Source of the DNA: Eledone cirrhosa
Lineage: Eukaryota; Mollusca; Cephalopoda; Octopoda; Eledonidae
Direction: 5' to 3'
Assembly: GCA_964016885.1 (NCBI GenBank)
Contig: OZ024759.1
Location: 4,655,546 to 4,719,545, forward strand
Length of the DNA stretch: 64,000 nucleotides
Both the position numbers and the translations under genes were made by a program. The notes under the pieces are model-generated. The model was not told where the DNA came from. It ran no database searches and was given only the letters and a program-made list of their open reading frames with translations. Below are positions 8,532 to 17,566 of the stretch, piece by piece. The stretch's first letter is position 1; each line of letters starts with the position of its first letter.

Positions 8532-11500
8532 CTACAGGCTGATATAGAGAGAAGACCCATTCACTCTGGCCATTCTCCCTACTTTCACCCACCTTTCATA
8601 AAACTTGCTGGGGTAGAGCACCTCTCTCTCCATTCTGATCCTTCTTTTAAAATGGTATTTGAAAAAGGGGACCAGTTGTTGGCCGGAGAGAAAGGTGTCT
8701 GACCTCAGCCCTTTCAGCCTCGTCCACCATACAACTTCTTTAGCCATGGCTACCACACAGAGAAAAACCGCCTCTCCTTCGTTTTTGAAAGGGGGAGGCG
8801 GTTTGATCGTGACAATGGACTCGGTGGTCAACCGGATTGGTCCCACCCTCGACAGTAGTCGTTCCACATAGCCCCACAGGTCAGCAATGCCTGGGCAGTG
8901 TACGAATGCGTGCGCAACGGTTTCGTCATCATGCACGCATCTCGGACAGATCTTATTCAAAGGATCTCTACCCAGGCTCCCATGCCTGTGGAGCTTGTCT
9001 CGAACGGGTAGAGCCCCTCGGTAGCACTGCCAAGCCAGGGACTTTTGGAAGTTGTCCATCGGTCCAGGGCCAAACGTCCTACCGAACAGACTGGCCAGTT
9101 CATCTTCCTCCATGCCTAGAGCTTCTCCGAGAGCATCGTCGCACCTGCTGCGTACCAACCCTCTATAGAATGTCGAGGTGGAGTCTCCACTGATTGCCGG
9201 GTCCGCTTTCCAGAGGGCCGTGAGCGCCTGGGCACATTCAATGTGCCAGTCGCCCACTTTTCTCGGTCTTTGCTTGACCCAGGATTGCAGCTCGGTGAGC
9301 GAGACGAGTCTGGGAAAGGCTCGCCTCACAAACGGGGCCCACACCGGTTGACCGGTGAGGAATACCTGGAGGTGCCGTAGCCTTAATGCGTGTTTACGCA
9401 TCTGTAGCCACGGCATCCCCAGCCCTCCTTTCGAAGGGTGTTGACAGCAGATGGATCTCCTCACCAAAGGGGTCCGCTTGTTCCAAAGAAATTGGAACAG
9501 CGCGCACTCCATTTTGGCGAGTCTTTTCACTGGGCAAGGCACGACGGTCAAGCGGTAGTAGATGACGGATGCTATATAAGTATTCGCCACCTCCGCTCGA
9601 CCTTTCAGGGATAGTTTGCACTGGGCCCACTTCTGGGTGAGTGCAAACACCCTGGCCGTTACCTCGTTCCAGTTTTTCTCCACCTGGAGGTCTGGTCCGA
9701 ACCAGACCCCAAGCAGCTTCACCGGGCCCTCCGTCCAGCGTCCGACGACGTCGTTGGAGGGCATCGGTTTGCCTCTCCATGTTCCGAGTTGCAAACCGAC
9801 GGACTTGTCCCGGTTCAGCTTGGCTCCTGTAAACCTTTCATATTCCTCCAGTAAGGTGCCGATCTCACCGATTTGCGAGGTTTTCGACACCATTACTGTC
9901 ACGTCATCGGCGTAGGCCGACGCCGCTTTCTGCAATCCCGGTTCCAAAGGGATGCCCTGCAACCGCTCCAACTTCCGCAGTAGTGGCTCAAGAGCCAGCA
10001 CATACAGTAGGGAGGAGAGAGGGCATCCCTGTCGGATGGATCGCATGATTTGGAACGGCTCCGAGAGGTGGCCGTTCACCTTGACCCTTGAGCAGACGTT
10101 GCTGCTGTGCATCGCAGCAATCCAACCCCTGAAAACGGGTCCGAAGCCTGCCGCCGCGAGCACCGCATCCAGGTAACGATGGTCAACCCTATCGAAAGCT
10201 TTAGATTGATCCAAGTTGATCAGGGCCCCACCAAAGCCGGGTTCATTCCCTACCCTCTCTATGATGTATCGCATAAGGTGGAGATTGTCGTGAATGGACC
10301 TGGACGGGATTGCGCATGTCTGCGCTTCTCCCACCAGGTTTCCAACGACAAGCGCCAACCTCTTCGCTAACACCTTGGCCAAAATCTTTAACTCTGTATT
10401 TAGCAGAGTTATGGGCCTGAAGTTACTTATGTCATCCCCCTTGTTCTCATCCTTCCTCACCAGCGTAACTACGCCCTTGGTCACAGAACTGGGAATTCTC
10501 CCGTTCTGCTGCCAGTTGCAGTAGACCGCTTCGAGGATATCGGAGAACAAGTCCGGCATCGCTACATATAGCTCGTATGGTAGACCATCGAGACCCGGGG
10601 ATTTGCGTTTGCCGCATTGGCTCAGCGCCGCCCCTATCTCAGCAGCTGAAATCGTCCTTTCGCAGGACTTCGCCTCCGCGTCCGAGAGGCGCGGCAGACC
10701 GTCGAGGTATGGATTGAAATCCATAGTCTCACCCGGCGCGCCGCCCCTCTCGAACAGTCGTGCAAAGTGCCGCTGAAAGGCCGCACACATCTGCCCAGGT
10801 TCAAGGATCACACGCCCATCCTGGTCCTTCAAAGACCGAATCGTGGACTTGTTCCCACTTTTTGCCTCTGTCACTCGGGCCCAGCTCACAGCTTTGGCTC
10901 CCTCATTACCCAGAGCACGTATTTTACTCCTGACAACGCAGCCTTCATGCTTCACCTCAAAGAACTGGTCTAAGGCCATTCTTGATGCCAGCACGCCGGC
11001 TACATTGCCACTCCTAATCGCCTCTTCTACTCTATCTACTAATTCCCTTTCCGTCTTGTTCCTATCCCTTGCTAATTCCTGACTAAAACCTATCGATTCT
11101 ATTCTAATTGCTCTCTTAAGAGAGCTCCACCACCTGTTGTTGACAATTGCCCCTGTCAAACTCTGCTTAACTAACGTGCTAATCCGTTTACTGTAAGCTT
11201 TGCTTCTCGGTAAGGACAAGTTCAGCTTCCAGTAACCGGGTCCCTGTCTATGGGTTCTATCAAGGTTGGCTATGCAGGTCACTAACTTGTGATCCGAATA
11301 GTCAACCATGAACATTTTTGGACAGCTAAATGTGTCCCTATCGTTCTCTCTAACTAGGACCCTATCTAGGTACGACCTAGATGTTCCACTGCGATTGGTC
11401 CACGTCCATAGTGGTACAGTCGGAAAATCTAGTCGATATCTATCGGCCAGGTCAAATCGGCCGATTAACCTTTTGAGGCTTTTACACCCCCCTCTATTGG

Positions 11501-11969
11501 CACATGCCCCTACATAGTCCCAACGTGCATCCAGGATACCATTCCAGTCCCCCACTAAAAGCAAGGAGCGGGACGTTCCCAGAAAAGTTTCCAGACGTTG
11601 GAAGTATTCCGGCCGCGCTGCCCAAAAAGGGGCGTACACAGCTATTAGTCTAAGGGCTCCACTTTCACTACTGCCGACGTCTAAAACCACCAGTCGACCC
11701 TCCGGGTCCAGGTGCACCTTCTGTATGGCGAGGCCCAGGTGTTTTCGCAGCAGAACGACAACTCCACCCCCACCCCCCGGTTGACAGAGAGATGCGAAGA
11801 TCTCAAAGTCGTCGAAGAGGGGCGCCAGTTGGTGCTCGCTGCTGATCCTGGACTCGCAAATAGCCATTACATCCATTCTATGCGACCTGAGATCGTTTAA
11901 AAGTTTGCCTTGTTTCCAAGACAGTCCCAGGCCACGTACATTCAGACACCCAACTCTTATATCAGCCAT
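8532..11969 (-). CDS. LINE ORF2: AP endonuclease and reverse transcriptase
   Basis: An uninterrupted frame of 1145 codons. Residues 1-235 form an AP-type endonuclease that nicks target DNA: N10 in GCLNVRG, E39 in CES, Y112, GDWNG at 140-144, and the SDH triad at 225-227. Residues about 480-790 form the reverse transcriptase: LINLDQSKAFDRVDH (583-597), RQGCPLSSLLYVLALEP (646-662) and the catalytic YADD (686-689). A Cys/His motif near the C-terminus (CPRCVHDDETVAHAFVHC) matches the terminal zinc-knuckle-like region of many LINE ORF2 proteins. The start Met immediately precedes the endonuclease, 21 bases after the ORF1 stop, consistent with reinitiation or coupled translation. No disabling mutation is seen, so the copy may be recent or still competent. 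Confidence 0.93.
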   Translation of the reverse strand: MADIRVGCLNVRGLGLSWKQGKLLNDLRSHRMDVMAICESRISSEHQLAPLFDDFEIFASLCQPGGGGGVVVLLRKHLGLAIQKVHLDPEGRLVVLDVGSSESGALRLIAVYAPFWAARPEYFQRLETFLGTSRSLLLVGDWNGILDARWDYVGACANRGGCKSLKRLIGRFDLADRYRLDFPTVPLWTWTNRSGTSRSYLDRVLVRENDRDTFSCPKMFMVDYSDHKLVTCIANLDRTHRQGPGYWKLNLSLPRSKAYSKRISTLVKQSLTGAIVNNRWWSSLKRAIRIESIGFSQELARDRNKTERELVDRVEEAIRSGNVAGVLASRMALDQFFEVKHEGCVVRSKIRALGNEGAKAVSWARVTEAKSGNKSTIRSLKDQDGRVILEPGQMCAAFQRHFARLFERGGAPGETMDFNPYLDGLPRLSDAEAKSCERTISAAEIGAALSQCGKRKSPGLDGLPYELYVAMPDLFSDILEAVYCNWQQNGRIPSSVTKGVVTLVRKDENKGDDISNFRPITLLNTELKILAKVLAKRLALVVGNLVGEAQTCAIPSRSIHDNLHLMRYIIERVGNEPGFGGALINLDQSKAFDRVDHRYLDAVLAAAGFGPVFRGWIAAMHSSNVCSRVKVNGHLSEPFQIMRSIRQGCPLSSLLYVLALEPLLRKLERLQGIPLEPGLQKAASAYADDVTVMVSKTSQIGEIGTLLEEYERFTGAKLNRDKSVGLQLGTWRGKPMPSNDVVGRWTEGPVKLLGVWFGPDLQVEKNWNEVTARVFALTQKWAQCKLSLKGRAEVANTYIASVIYYRLTVVPCPVKRLAKMECALFQFLWNKRTPLVRRSICCQHPSKGGLGMPWLQMRKHALRLRHLQVFLTGQPVWAPFVRRAFPRLVSLTELQSWVKQRPRKVGDWHIECAQALTALWKADPAISGDSTSTFYRGLVRSRCDDALGEALGMEEDELASLFGRTFGPGPMDNFQKSLAWQCYRGALPVRDKLHRHGSLGRDPLNKICPRCVHDDETVAHAFVHCPGIADLWGYVERLLSRVGPIRLTTESIVTIKPPPPFKNEGEAVFLCVVAMAKEVVWWTRLKGLRSDTFLSGQQLVPFFKYHFKRRIRMEREVLYPSKFYERWVKVGRMARVNGSSLYISL

Positions 11970-11990
11970 GTTGGTTAAAAGAGGAAGGAC

Positions 11991-13826
11991 CTACCTGTTC
12001 GGCTCCTGAGGAGCAGGTTGCACAATATCCATGGGCGTATTGGAGGGGTTGTTTGGTGGGGTGTTGTTCTGTGGTGGAGTGGGGGTGTTTGGTGAGGTGT
12101 GGGTGGGGAAACGTTTCAAGAGGACGCGGTTATAGGGTCGAGTACATGTTTTCCCCACGTCCTCAGGAAAGTTCTCTCTTAGTTTTGCATAGGTGTCCAT
12201 TGGGAGTCTTATCATTTTTAAATGCGGTTTGTTGGCCGCGCTTGCAAAGAATTGTCCTTCAGTTTCCACCAAAGGGTCTTTGTGTATTGTTTTTACTAGT
12301 TCTTTGTTATTTGTGTTAATGTATGTATACTGTTTTATTTGTGTTGTGTTTGTTTGTTGTTCTTGTGTGTGCTTACGTTTTGTTGTATGTGTTATGTTTT
12401 GGGGTGGGGCGGATTTTGTTTGTTCTGTTTGTTTTGTTTTTGTTGGTGGTTGTGTGTTTGTTTCGTTTATGTTCGAGTGGTGCTTTCTTTTTTTCCTTTT
12501 TACAGGTTGGAAGGGTTCCCCCTCTTCGTCACTAGGTGCCGTTTCCGCTGGGTCCTCGTCCGTGCTGTCGGGTAGTGGTGTATTTTGGGGTTTTGTTGTA
12601 TTTGTGTGTGTTTTGGGAGTTGTTTTGGGTGGGGCCGTGTCTTGTGTTATTTTTCCCTGTTGTTTTTGTTGTTGTTGTGGTGGTGGTGGTGGAGGTGGTG
12701 GTGGTGGTGGTGGTGGCGGTGGTGGTGTGTGGGGTGTAGGCAAAAGAGCCTTTTTTTTTGTCAATTGAGGACAAGCAGCCCTTAGATGACCCCTGCTTGA
12801 ACAGTAGTAACATATGGGCCTCCTACCCTCGGCTGAAATATATATAAATGTTTCTCCATCGAGGGACACCCTCTGTGGTATTCTAGCGATTCGTTCTGGT
12901 CTCATTTGGACCAGAACCTCCACGCTCAAACCGCCGAAAACGTCTGTGGTGACTTCTCCTACTGAGAGGATTCCGTCCTCGTCTTCTAAAAACCCTGTTA
13001 GTACCCAGGAAATGCATGCATTTGGCCGGATTCCGGAGACCCTTATCTTCTGCGTTCTTTTCCCTAAATATGTGGGGAAAAATGTATGTAGCTTGGAAAC
13101 AATTGGTGCCACAGAGTATTTCCTGGCCGTCAATTGATCCTTCATTAGGACCGTTATATTCCCATAGAGTGGCCCTTTTTGTATGAACGATATATCACTC
13201 CACACATTTTTTAGGACCAGCTCAATCTCTTTTTGGGATAATTGAGTTGGTTTCCTTGTTATGTTGGAAATTGTTCTGAAAGATATCGTTCTTAGCGTCG
13301 TGTCTCTTTTGATTTCTTGTGGGGAGGTGATTGTGAAGTCTCCTCCTTCTTTGAAAGTTACATACTGTTTCGCTTCCTTCATCTTTTCTCTCAGAGTTGT
13401 AATGTCCAGTTGCTTGCAGGTTTGTGTTTTCCGGACCGCCTGTGCAAAGGAGGTACCAGTAGTGGGTTCGCTTTGTTTGGTGTTATCGTTATTTTTTCCT
13501 TGGTTGGTGTTGTGACTATTGCTGTTATTGTCGTTGTTGTTTTTGTCTGCGTTTATGTGACTTTCTGGGTTTTCACCCATTTTTTCAAATTTTTCTTTTA
13601 ATTCCGTGTTCCATGTTTCTTTTGCAGAAGTCAGGAGGGAAGACTTAGAGCCTTGTGCTTCTAGCTTCTCTGTATCACCTTTCTTAGGGGGCGTGGCTTT
13701 CACGTTAGGATGAGATGTGAAAATTCCGTCCATTTCTATTAGTTTGCCGTAATAAATTTTTAACTGGAAAATTCGCCCCAAAAAGGGGCGAAAATAAATA
13801 AACTCAAAGTTTGACGACCAAGGCAA
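11991..13826 (-). CDS. LINE ORF1: gag-like RNA-binding protein with one CCHC knuckle
   Basis: An uninterrupted frame of 611 codons; the first 31 residues are hydrophobic and untypical, so Met32 (codon at 13733-13731, MDGIFTSHPNV) is the likelier start. The N-terminal third is rich in Asn, Lys and Thr. The middle part (VEVLVQMRPERI, FIYISAEGRRP) leads into a single CCHC zinc knuckle (CYYCSSRGHLRAAC) that probably binds the element's RNA. A proline homopolymer and a short glutamine run follow, encoded by a GGT-rich microsatellite (about 12660-12725 on the plus strand), then a low-complexity Thr/Pro/Asn/Lys tail with KRKKRKHH that could act as a nuclear localisation signal. Such proteins package LINE RNA into particles. 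It resembles Tx1-type ORF1 in layout; sequence identity was not tested. Confidence 0.85.
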   Translation of the reverse strand: MPWSSNFEFIYFRPFLGRIFQLKIYYGKLIEMDGIFTSHPNVKATPPKKGDTEKLEAQGSKSSLLTSAKETWNTELKEKFEKMGENPESHINADKNNNDNNSNSHNTNQGKNNDNTKQSEPTTGTSFAQAVRKTQTCKQLDITTLREKMKEAKQYVTFKEGGDFTITSPQEIKRDTTLRTISFRTISNITRKPTQLSQKEIELVLKNVWSDISFIQKGPLYGNITVLMKDQLTARKYSVAPIVSKLHTFFPTYLGKRTQKIRVSGIRPNACISWVLTGFLEDEDGILSVGEVTTDVFGGLSVEVLVQMRPERIARIPQRVSLDGETFIYISAEGRRPICYYCSSRGHLRAACPQLTKKKALLPTPHTPPPPPPPPPPPPPPPPQQQQKQQGKITQDTAPPKTTPKTHTNTTKPQNTPLPDSTDEDPAETAPSDEEGEPFQPVKRKKRKHHSNINETNTQPPTKTKQTEQTKSAPPQNITHTTKRKHTQEQQTNTTQIKQYTYINTNNKELVKTIHKDPLVETEGQFFASAANKPHLKMIRLPMDTYAKLRENFPEDVGKTCTRPYNRVLLKRFPTHTSPNTPTPPQNNTPPNNPSNTPMDIVQPAPQEPNR

Positions 13827-13946
13827 GGGGTTAACGTATATTACAGTATAAAAAAATTAATCAAAACTCACTTTTTGAGTAAGTAAATCCGACTCGGTAG
13901 CCGAGCTTGTTCACACACGTCAACACACGTCTCTCGTATACGAGAT

Positions 13947-14675
13947 GTTATGTGAGATATTATGTGAGGTAAAGCCTTTACTGTGAAAATACAATAGTAT
14001 ATATAGAGTAATGTAAATGTTATGTGAAATATTATGTGAGGTAAAGCCTTTACCACAAAAATACAATAGTATATATAGAGTCATGTAAATGTTATGTGAG
14101 GTATTATGTGAGGTAAAGCCTTTACTGTGAAAATACAATAGTATATATAGAGTAATGTAAATGTTATGTGAGATATTATGTGAGGTAAAGCCTTTACTGT
14201 GACAATACAATAGTATATATAGAGTAATGTAAATGTTATGTGAGGTATTATGTGAGGTAAAGCCTTTACTGTGACAATACAATAGTATATATAGAGTAAT
14301 GTAAATGTTATGTGAGATATTATGTAAGATAAAGCCTTTACTGTGAAAATACAATAGTATATATAGAGTAATGTAAATGTTATGTGAGATATTATGTGAG
14401 GTAAAGCCTTTACTGTGACAATACAATAGTATATATAGAGTAATGTAAATGTTATGTGAGGTATTATGTGAGGTAAAGCCTTTACTGTGAAAATACAATA
14501 GTATATATAGAGTAATGTAAATGTTATGTGAGGTATTATGTGAGGTAAAGCCTTTACTGTGAAAATACAATAGTATATATAGAGTAATGTAAATGTTATG
14601 TAAGGTATTATGTGAAGTAAAGCCTTTACTGTGAAAATACAATAGTATATATAGAGTCATGTAAATGCTAAAGAG
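13947..14675. repeat. 60/72-bp tandem array, part 2
   Basis: A continuation of the array at 7838-8294 (same GGTAAAGCCTTTACTGTGA core), about ten units, ending in the MITE terminus ATGCTAAAGAGTTAA. Confidence 0.93.
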
Positions 14676-14758
14676 TTAAAACATAACTTAACAAATGTTC
14701 TTACATAAAGTTAGGATAGAAGGTTTTAAGATAGTTATAAACATTTTATCATAAACTA

Positions 14759-15290
14759 AGATGCGTGGCTTTGTGTTTAGAGTATTCGCCTCACAATCGT
14801 AAGGTCATGAGTTTGTTTACCAGCGGAGTGTTGTGTCCTTGAGCAAGACACTTTATTTCATATTGTTCCAGTTCACTCAGCTGGCAAAAATGAGTTGTAC
14901 CTGTAATTCAAAGGGTCAGCCTTGTCACACTCTGTGTCATGCTGAATCTCCCTGAGAGCTATGTTAACCCTTTAGCATTTAAACTGGCCGTATCCGGCCA
15001 GAATTTTCTCACCTCTTTCTGTTCAAACCAGCCATAACTGGCTGCTCATACTTATGTGAAGGTATTATTCTCAAAATATATAATATCAAAATCTCATAGA
15101 TTTGATATTATGTGAGATAATTATGTAAGATAAAGCCTTTACCACAAAAATGTAATATTAGATATGGAGTAATGTAAATGCTAAAGGGTTAAGGGTATGC
15201 ATGTCTGTGGAATACTCAGCCACTTGCACGTTAATTTCATGAGCAGGCTGTTCCAGTAATAGTGTCAACTGGAACACTCATTGTTGTAAC
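14759..15290 (+). repeat. SINE-B interrupted by a TTAA-type MITE
   Basis: The SINE head and body run from 14759 (GTGTTTAGAGTATTCGCCTC; TTGAGCAAGACACTTTATTT) to about 14963 and resume at 15193 (GGGTATGCATGTCTGTGGAA). The homologous uninterrupted stretch is at 46780-46840 (CCCTGAGAAGAATGTCAACG). Confidence 0.8.
14964..15192. mobile_element. TTAA-type MITE, compact reference copy
   Basis: TTAACCCTTTAGCATTTAAA at the left and AAATGCTAAAGGGTTAA at the right give near-perfect terminal inverted repeats starting CCCTTTAGCATTT, each preceded by TTAA. TTAA target duplication plus a CCC-starting end is the signature of piggyBac-type transposons, so a piggyBac-related transposase may have mobilised it; none is encoded here. 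Interior palindromes such as GGCCGTATCCGGCC are conserved among copies. Confidence 0.88.
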
Positions 15291-15706
15291 CGACAGTGCC
15301 AGTTCAAGTTCAAGGGGTAGAGTTGATTCAGACAGTTTGGTATCCAAACAGTTAAACAATTAGGAACATGTGTGTTTCATGCCATTTATAAATAAATGTC
15401 TTTAGGTGACATTCTAGAACAGAAGTTCTCAAACTTTTTGGGGCCATCGCCCCCCACACGGCCTTGTAATACCATCTAAAACACCACACCTATTTCCAGA
15501 GAGACCTACCTACAAGCAAATTGTAAATAATATAAAAAAAAGGAACGATTGACTTTCGTCAAATCGGACCGAGGAAACAATGTTTCCGTTGGTCTTTCCA
15601 ATTGCTAATACTAACTATCGGTCGCAACTCCAGGTAGAAGGAGCAACGTGAAATAAAGTAAATAATATATAATACATAAAATGGTTGATATATAATAAAT
15701 AATTCT

Positions 15707-15871
15707 TTCTACTTTTGGCACAAGGCCAGCAATTACTCCAGTGTATTACTGGTACTGTATTTTATCGACCCAGTAAAGGTGAAAGGCAAAATTAACCTAG
15801 GAGGGATTTAAACTCAGATAATAAAGGGCCGTAACTCTATGCTGCAAAGCATGGTGTCCTACCTTCTATAA
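15707..15871 (-). repeat. SINE-A inside the hAT-like element
   Basis: CTACTTTTGGCACAAGGCCA at the left through AAAGCATGGTGTCCTACC at the right is the minus orientation of family A. It lies between the two diverged internal modules of the hAT-like element. Confidence 0.85.
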
Positions 15872-16033
15872 TATATCGAAAGTCGATCAACTTCCATCAA
15901 ATTGGACCACGGAATCAATGCTTCCATTGGTCTTTCCAATTGCTAATACTATCTATCAGTTGCAACTCCAGGTAGAAAGAACAACCTCACAACCTCACGA
16001 TTGCAAATCCGATTCTCTAATCACTCAGCCTTC

Positions 16034-16455
16034 ACTATCATCATCATTATCATCATTTTACATCCGCTTTTCCCTGCTTGTAAGGGTGGGACAGGTCTTA
16101 TTAAACACAGCATCTCTCCATTTGTCACGGTACCTTGTCATCTTCTCCATGAGCTTCAGTGATCTGAGGTCTGCTCTCACCACCTCTGCCCATGTTTTTC
16201 GTGATCTTCCTCTACTCTGTCTTCCTTCTACTGGGATTTCTTGGCAGTTCTTTACCCAGCTGTCATCCACCATGCGCATCACATGTCCATACCAACACAG
16301 TCTTCTCTCCCACACACTACAACTTATCCCTCTTATACACAGTTTCTCTCTCAACTCGTCTATACTTTGTCGTTCACACACATTGACATCACACATGCAA
16401 CAGCATATACTTGCTTCATTTCTATCCACTATATAATATATACTATGTATCAATA
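16034..16455 (-). pseudogene. RTE-like LINE 3' fragment
   Basis: The minus-strand frame (to about 16453) has the family's C-terminal region (CSVWERRLCWYGHVMRM, SWVKNCQEIPVEG, ending TLTSREKR) and ends in the (ATC)n tail on the plus strand at 16034-16055. It is 5'-truncated and nested in the hAT-like element, so it inserted after that element did. Confidence 0.87.
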
Positions 16456-16677
16456 AATATCATATAATTTTTTATTTTACTATATTTATATATAAAATTT
16501 ATCATTTGATATTTGATATACTATTATATCGTCTCCACCCCCATCCTTAAGCCCCAGCACCCCTCTTGGGGCAGTAGCACCCACTTTGAGAACCTCTGTT
16601 CTAGAGGGAAGTGAAATTGTAAAGTGTAACAGGCAAGAAGACAAAATCTTTCCAAACAAACAAAAAAACCAACTTAC

Positions 16678-16935
16678 TATCAATATAGTTATAATATATC
16701 CTTAGTTGGGAAATATCGTATGTTTGTCTGAGTTCAAGAGTCCACAATGATGTTGGAGAGCTCATTGTATGAGAACAAGATCTGTGTTGTGGGTTTTGAT
16801 CGAAGTTACCATCTACAGCCAGGTTAGCTGACATTGAGTACATTTCATTGCGACAAACATTGTTTTTCATTAGAATTACACTGCTTGTTTTGTCTGTCGT
16901 GGTTTGTGTAGCTACTTTACCAATAGCTATATTTC
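16678..16935 (-). CDS. Fucolectin-like (F5/8-type C) module, N-terminal half exon
   Basis: A 258-base phase 1-1 exon on the minus strand (acceptor TTTTTCAG, AG at 16937-16936; donor GTAAGT, GT at 16677-16676). It encodes NIAIGKVATQTTTD, the canonical start of F5/8-type C/fucolectin modules, then LAVDGNFDQNPQHRSCSHT and WTLELRQTYDISQLRIYYN. These are the conserved 'A-N-A-V-D-G' and 'W-x-V-D-L' regions of the fold. It joins in frame to exon 7021-7209 to complete one module and to the EGF exon 17567-17710 upstream. No stops or frameshifts. The two halves of this one domain are now about 9.5 kb apart. Confidence 0.9.
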
Positions 16936-17100
16936 CTGAAAAAGAATGAAAGAAAATTTAATGAAAGTCAATTACTATGAAATGAAATGGATCTCAGTCA
17001 GTTGAAACGATGATTGATCCAGTGGGAAAAGACAAATTGTTTTCTATATACTAAACTTTTGAAATATCTTTTACGTTATCTCTAAATTATTCCATATTTC

Positions 17101-17390
17101 CAGTAGAGGCATGTGGCCTAGTGTTAAGTGTGTTGGACTTACAATCATAATGTCATGGGTTCGATTTCTGGGGTGGGTTGTGTGTTGTGTTCTTGAGCAA
17201 AACACTTCATTTCACGTTGCTCCAGTATACTCTGCTGAAAATGAGCACCAGCAATAGCTGTGGAGGGTGTAACCCTGCAATGGACTGATGTCCTGTCCAG
17301 GAGGAAGTCTTGTACTCACAGTCGCTTTATGCCATGAAACCAGGATAAGCATTGGCCTAATGAGCCTTCAGGCTTGAGACAGTATAGTCC
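17101..17390 (+). repeat. SINE-B, full-length-like copy
   Basis: Head GGCATGTGGCCTAGTGTTAA, B-box-like GGGTTCGATTTC, body TTGAGCAAAACACTTCATTT, tail ATAAGCATTGGCCTAATGAG. Confidence 0.8.
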
Positions 17391-17505
17391 TATACGAACG
17401 AGACACGGTCACCCGACCAATCTTGCCTCAATTGGGACAACTCCCGACTAACCCATGCTAGCATGGAAGATAGACGTAAACGATGATGATGATGATGATG
17501 ATATA
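17390..17505 (+). repeat. RTE-like LINE 3' tail
   Basis: CGAGACACGGTCACCCGACC, then AACCCATGCTAGCATGGAAG and a GATGATGATGATG tail. The same 3' end is seen at 23760-23855. Confidence 0.8.
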
Positions 17506-17566
17506 GCAACCTCAGCCTCAACAGCGACAGCAACAACAATGGCATGATAATTAGAAATCTACTTAC

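Larger units (their letters stand above)
8295..13946 (-). mobile_element. Full-length Tx1/L1-like LINE with two intact ORFs
   Basis: Read on the minus strand: a 5' leader of about 120 bp, ORF1 (gag-like, CCHC), a 21-base spacer, ORF2 (endonuclease plus reverse transcriptase), then a roughly 235-base 3' UTR ending GGCAAATAAAGAAACCAC. Both ends break into the same tandem array, so the element is an insertion into the MITE array. No clear target-site duplication is visible in the repeated flanks. A related 5'-truncated copy (39228-40135) ends in GGCTAATAAAGAAATAT, confirming the 3' terminus. Tx1 clade is judged from the RT motifs and two-ORF layout; a phylogeny would settle it. Confidence 0.85.
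7447..14679. mobile_element. TTAA-type MITE, array-expanded and split by SINE and LINE insertions
   Basis: The left end TTAACCGTTTAGCATTTAAA (7447) and right end ATGCTAAAGAGTTAA (to 14679) are the two termini of one MITE family member. Between them lie the family's left arm (7450-7610), a SINE-A (7611-7823), the 60/72-bp array part 1 (7838-8294), a complete Tx1/L1-like LINE (8295-13946), and array part 2 (13947-14675). Removing the SINE and LINE leaves a roughly 1.4-kb MITE that is mostly tandem array. The single-copy form of the same family is 14964-15192. Confidence 0.8.
15420..16598. mobile_element. Nonautonomous hAT-like element with nested SINEs and a LINE fragment
   Basis: Ends CAGAAGTTCTCAAACTTTTT (15420) and, reading inward from the other side, CAGAGGTTCTCAAAGTGGG (from 16598). 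These are flanked by TTCTAGAA (15412-15419) and TTCTAGAG (16599-16606), an 8-bp target duplication with one mismatch. Ends of CAGAGGTTCTCAAA type and 8-bp duplications are typical of hAT elements. Inside are two diverged direct copies of a module with GGTCTTTCCAATTGCTAATA (15590 and 15930), a SINE-A (15707-15871), a SINE-B head fragment (about 15985-16030, minus) and an RTE-like fragment (16034-16455). Confidence 0.85.

Noticed and set aside
8659..11900. Many plus-strand ORFs opposite LINE ORF2 (and the same opposite other elements)
   Set aside because: Antisense shadows of the real coding frames without independent motifs.
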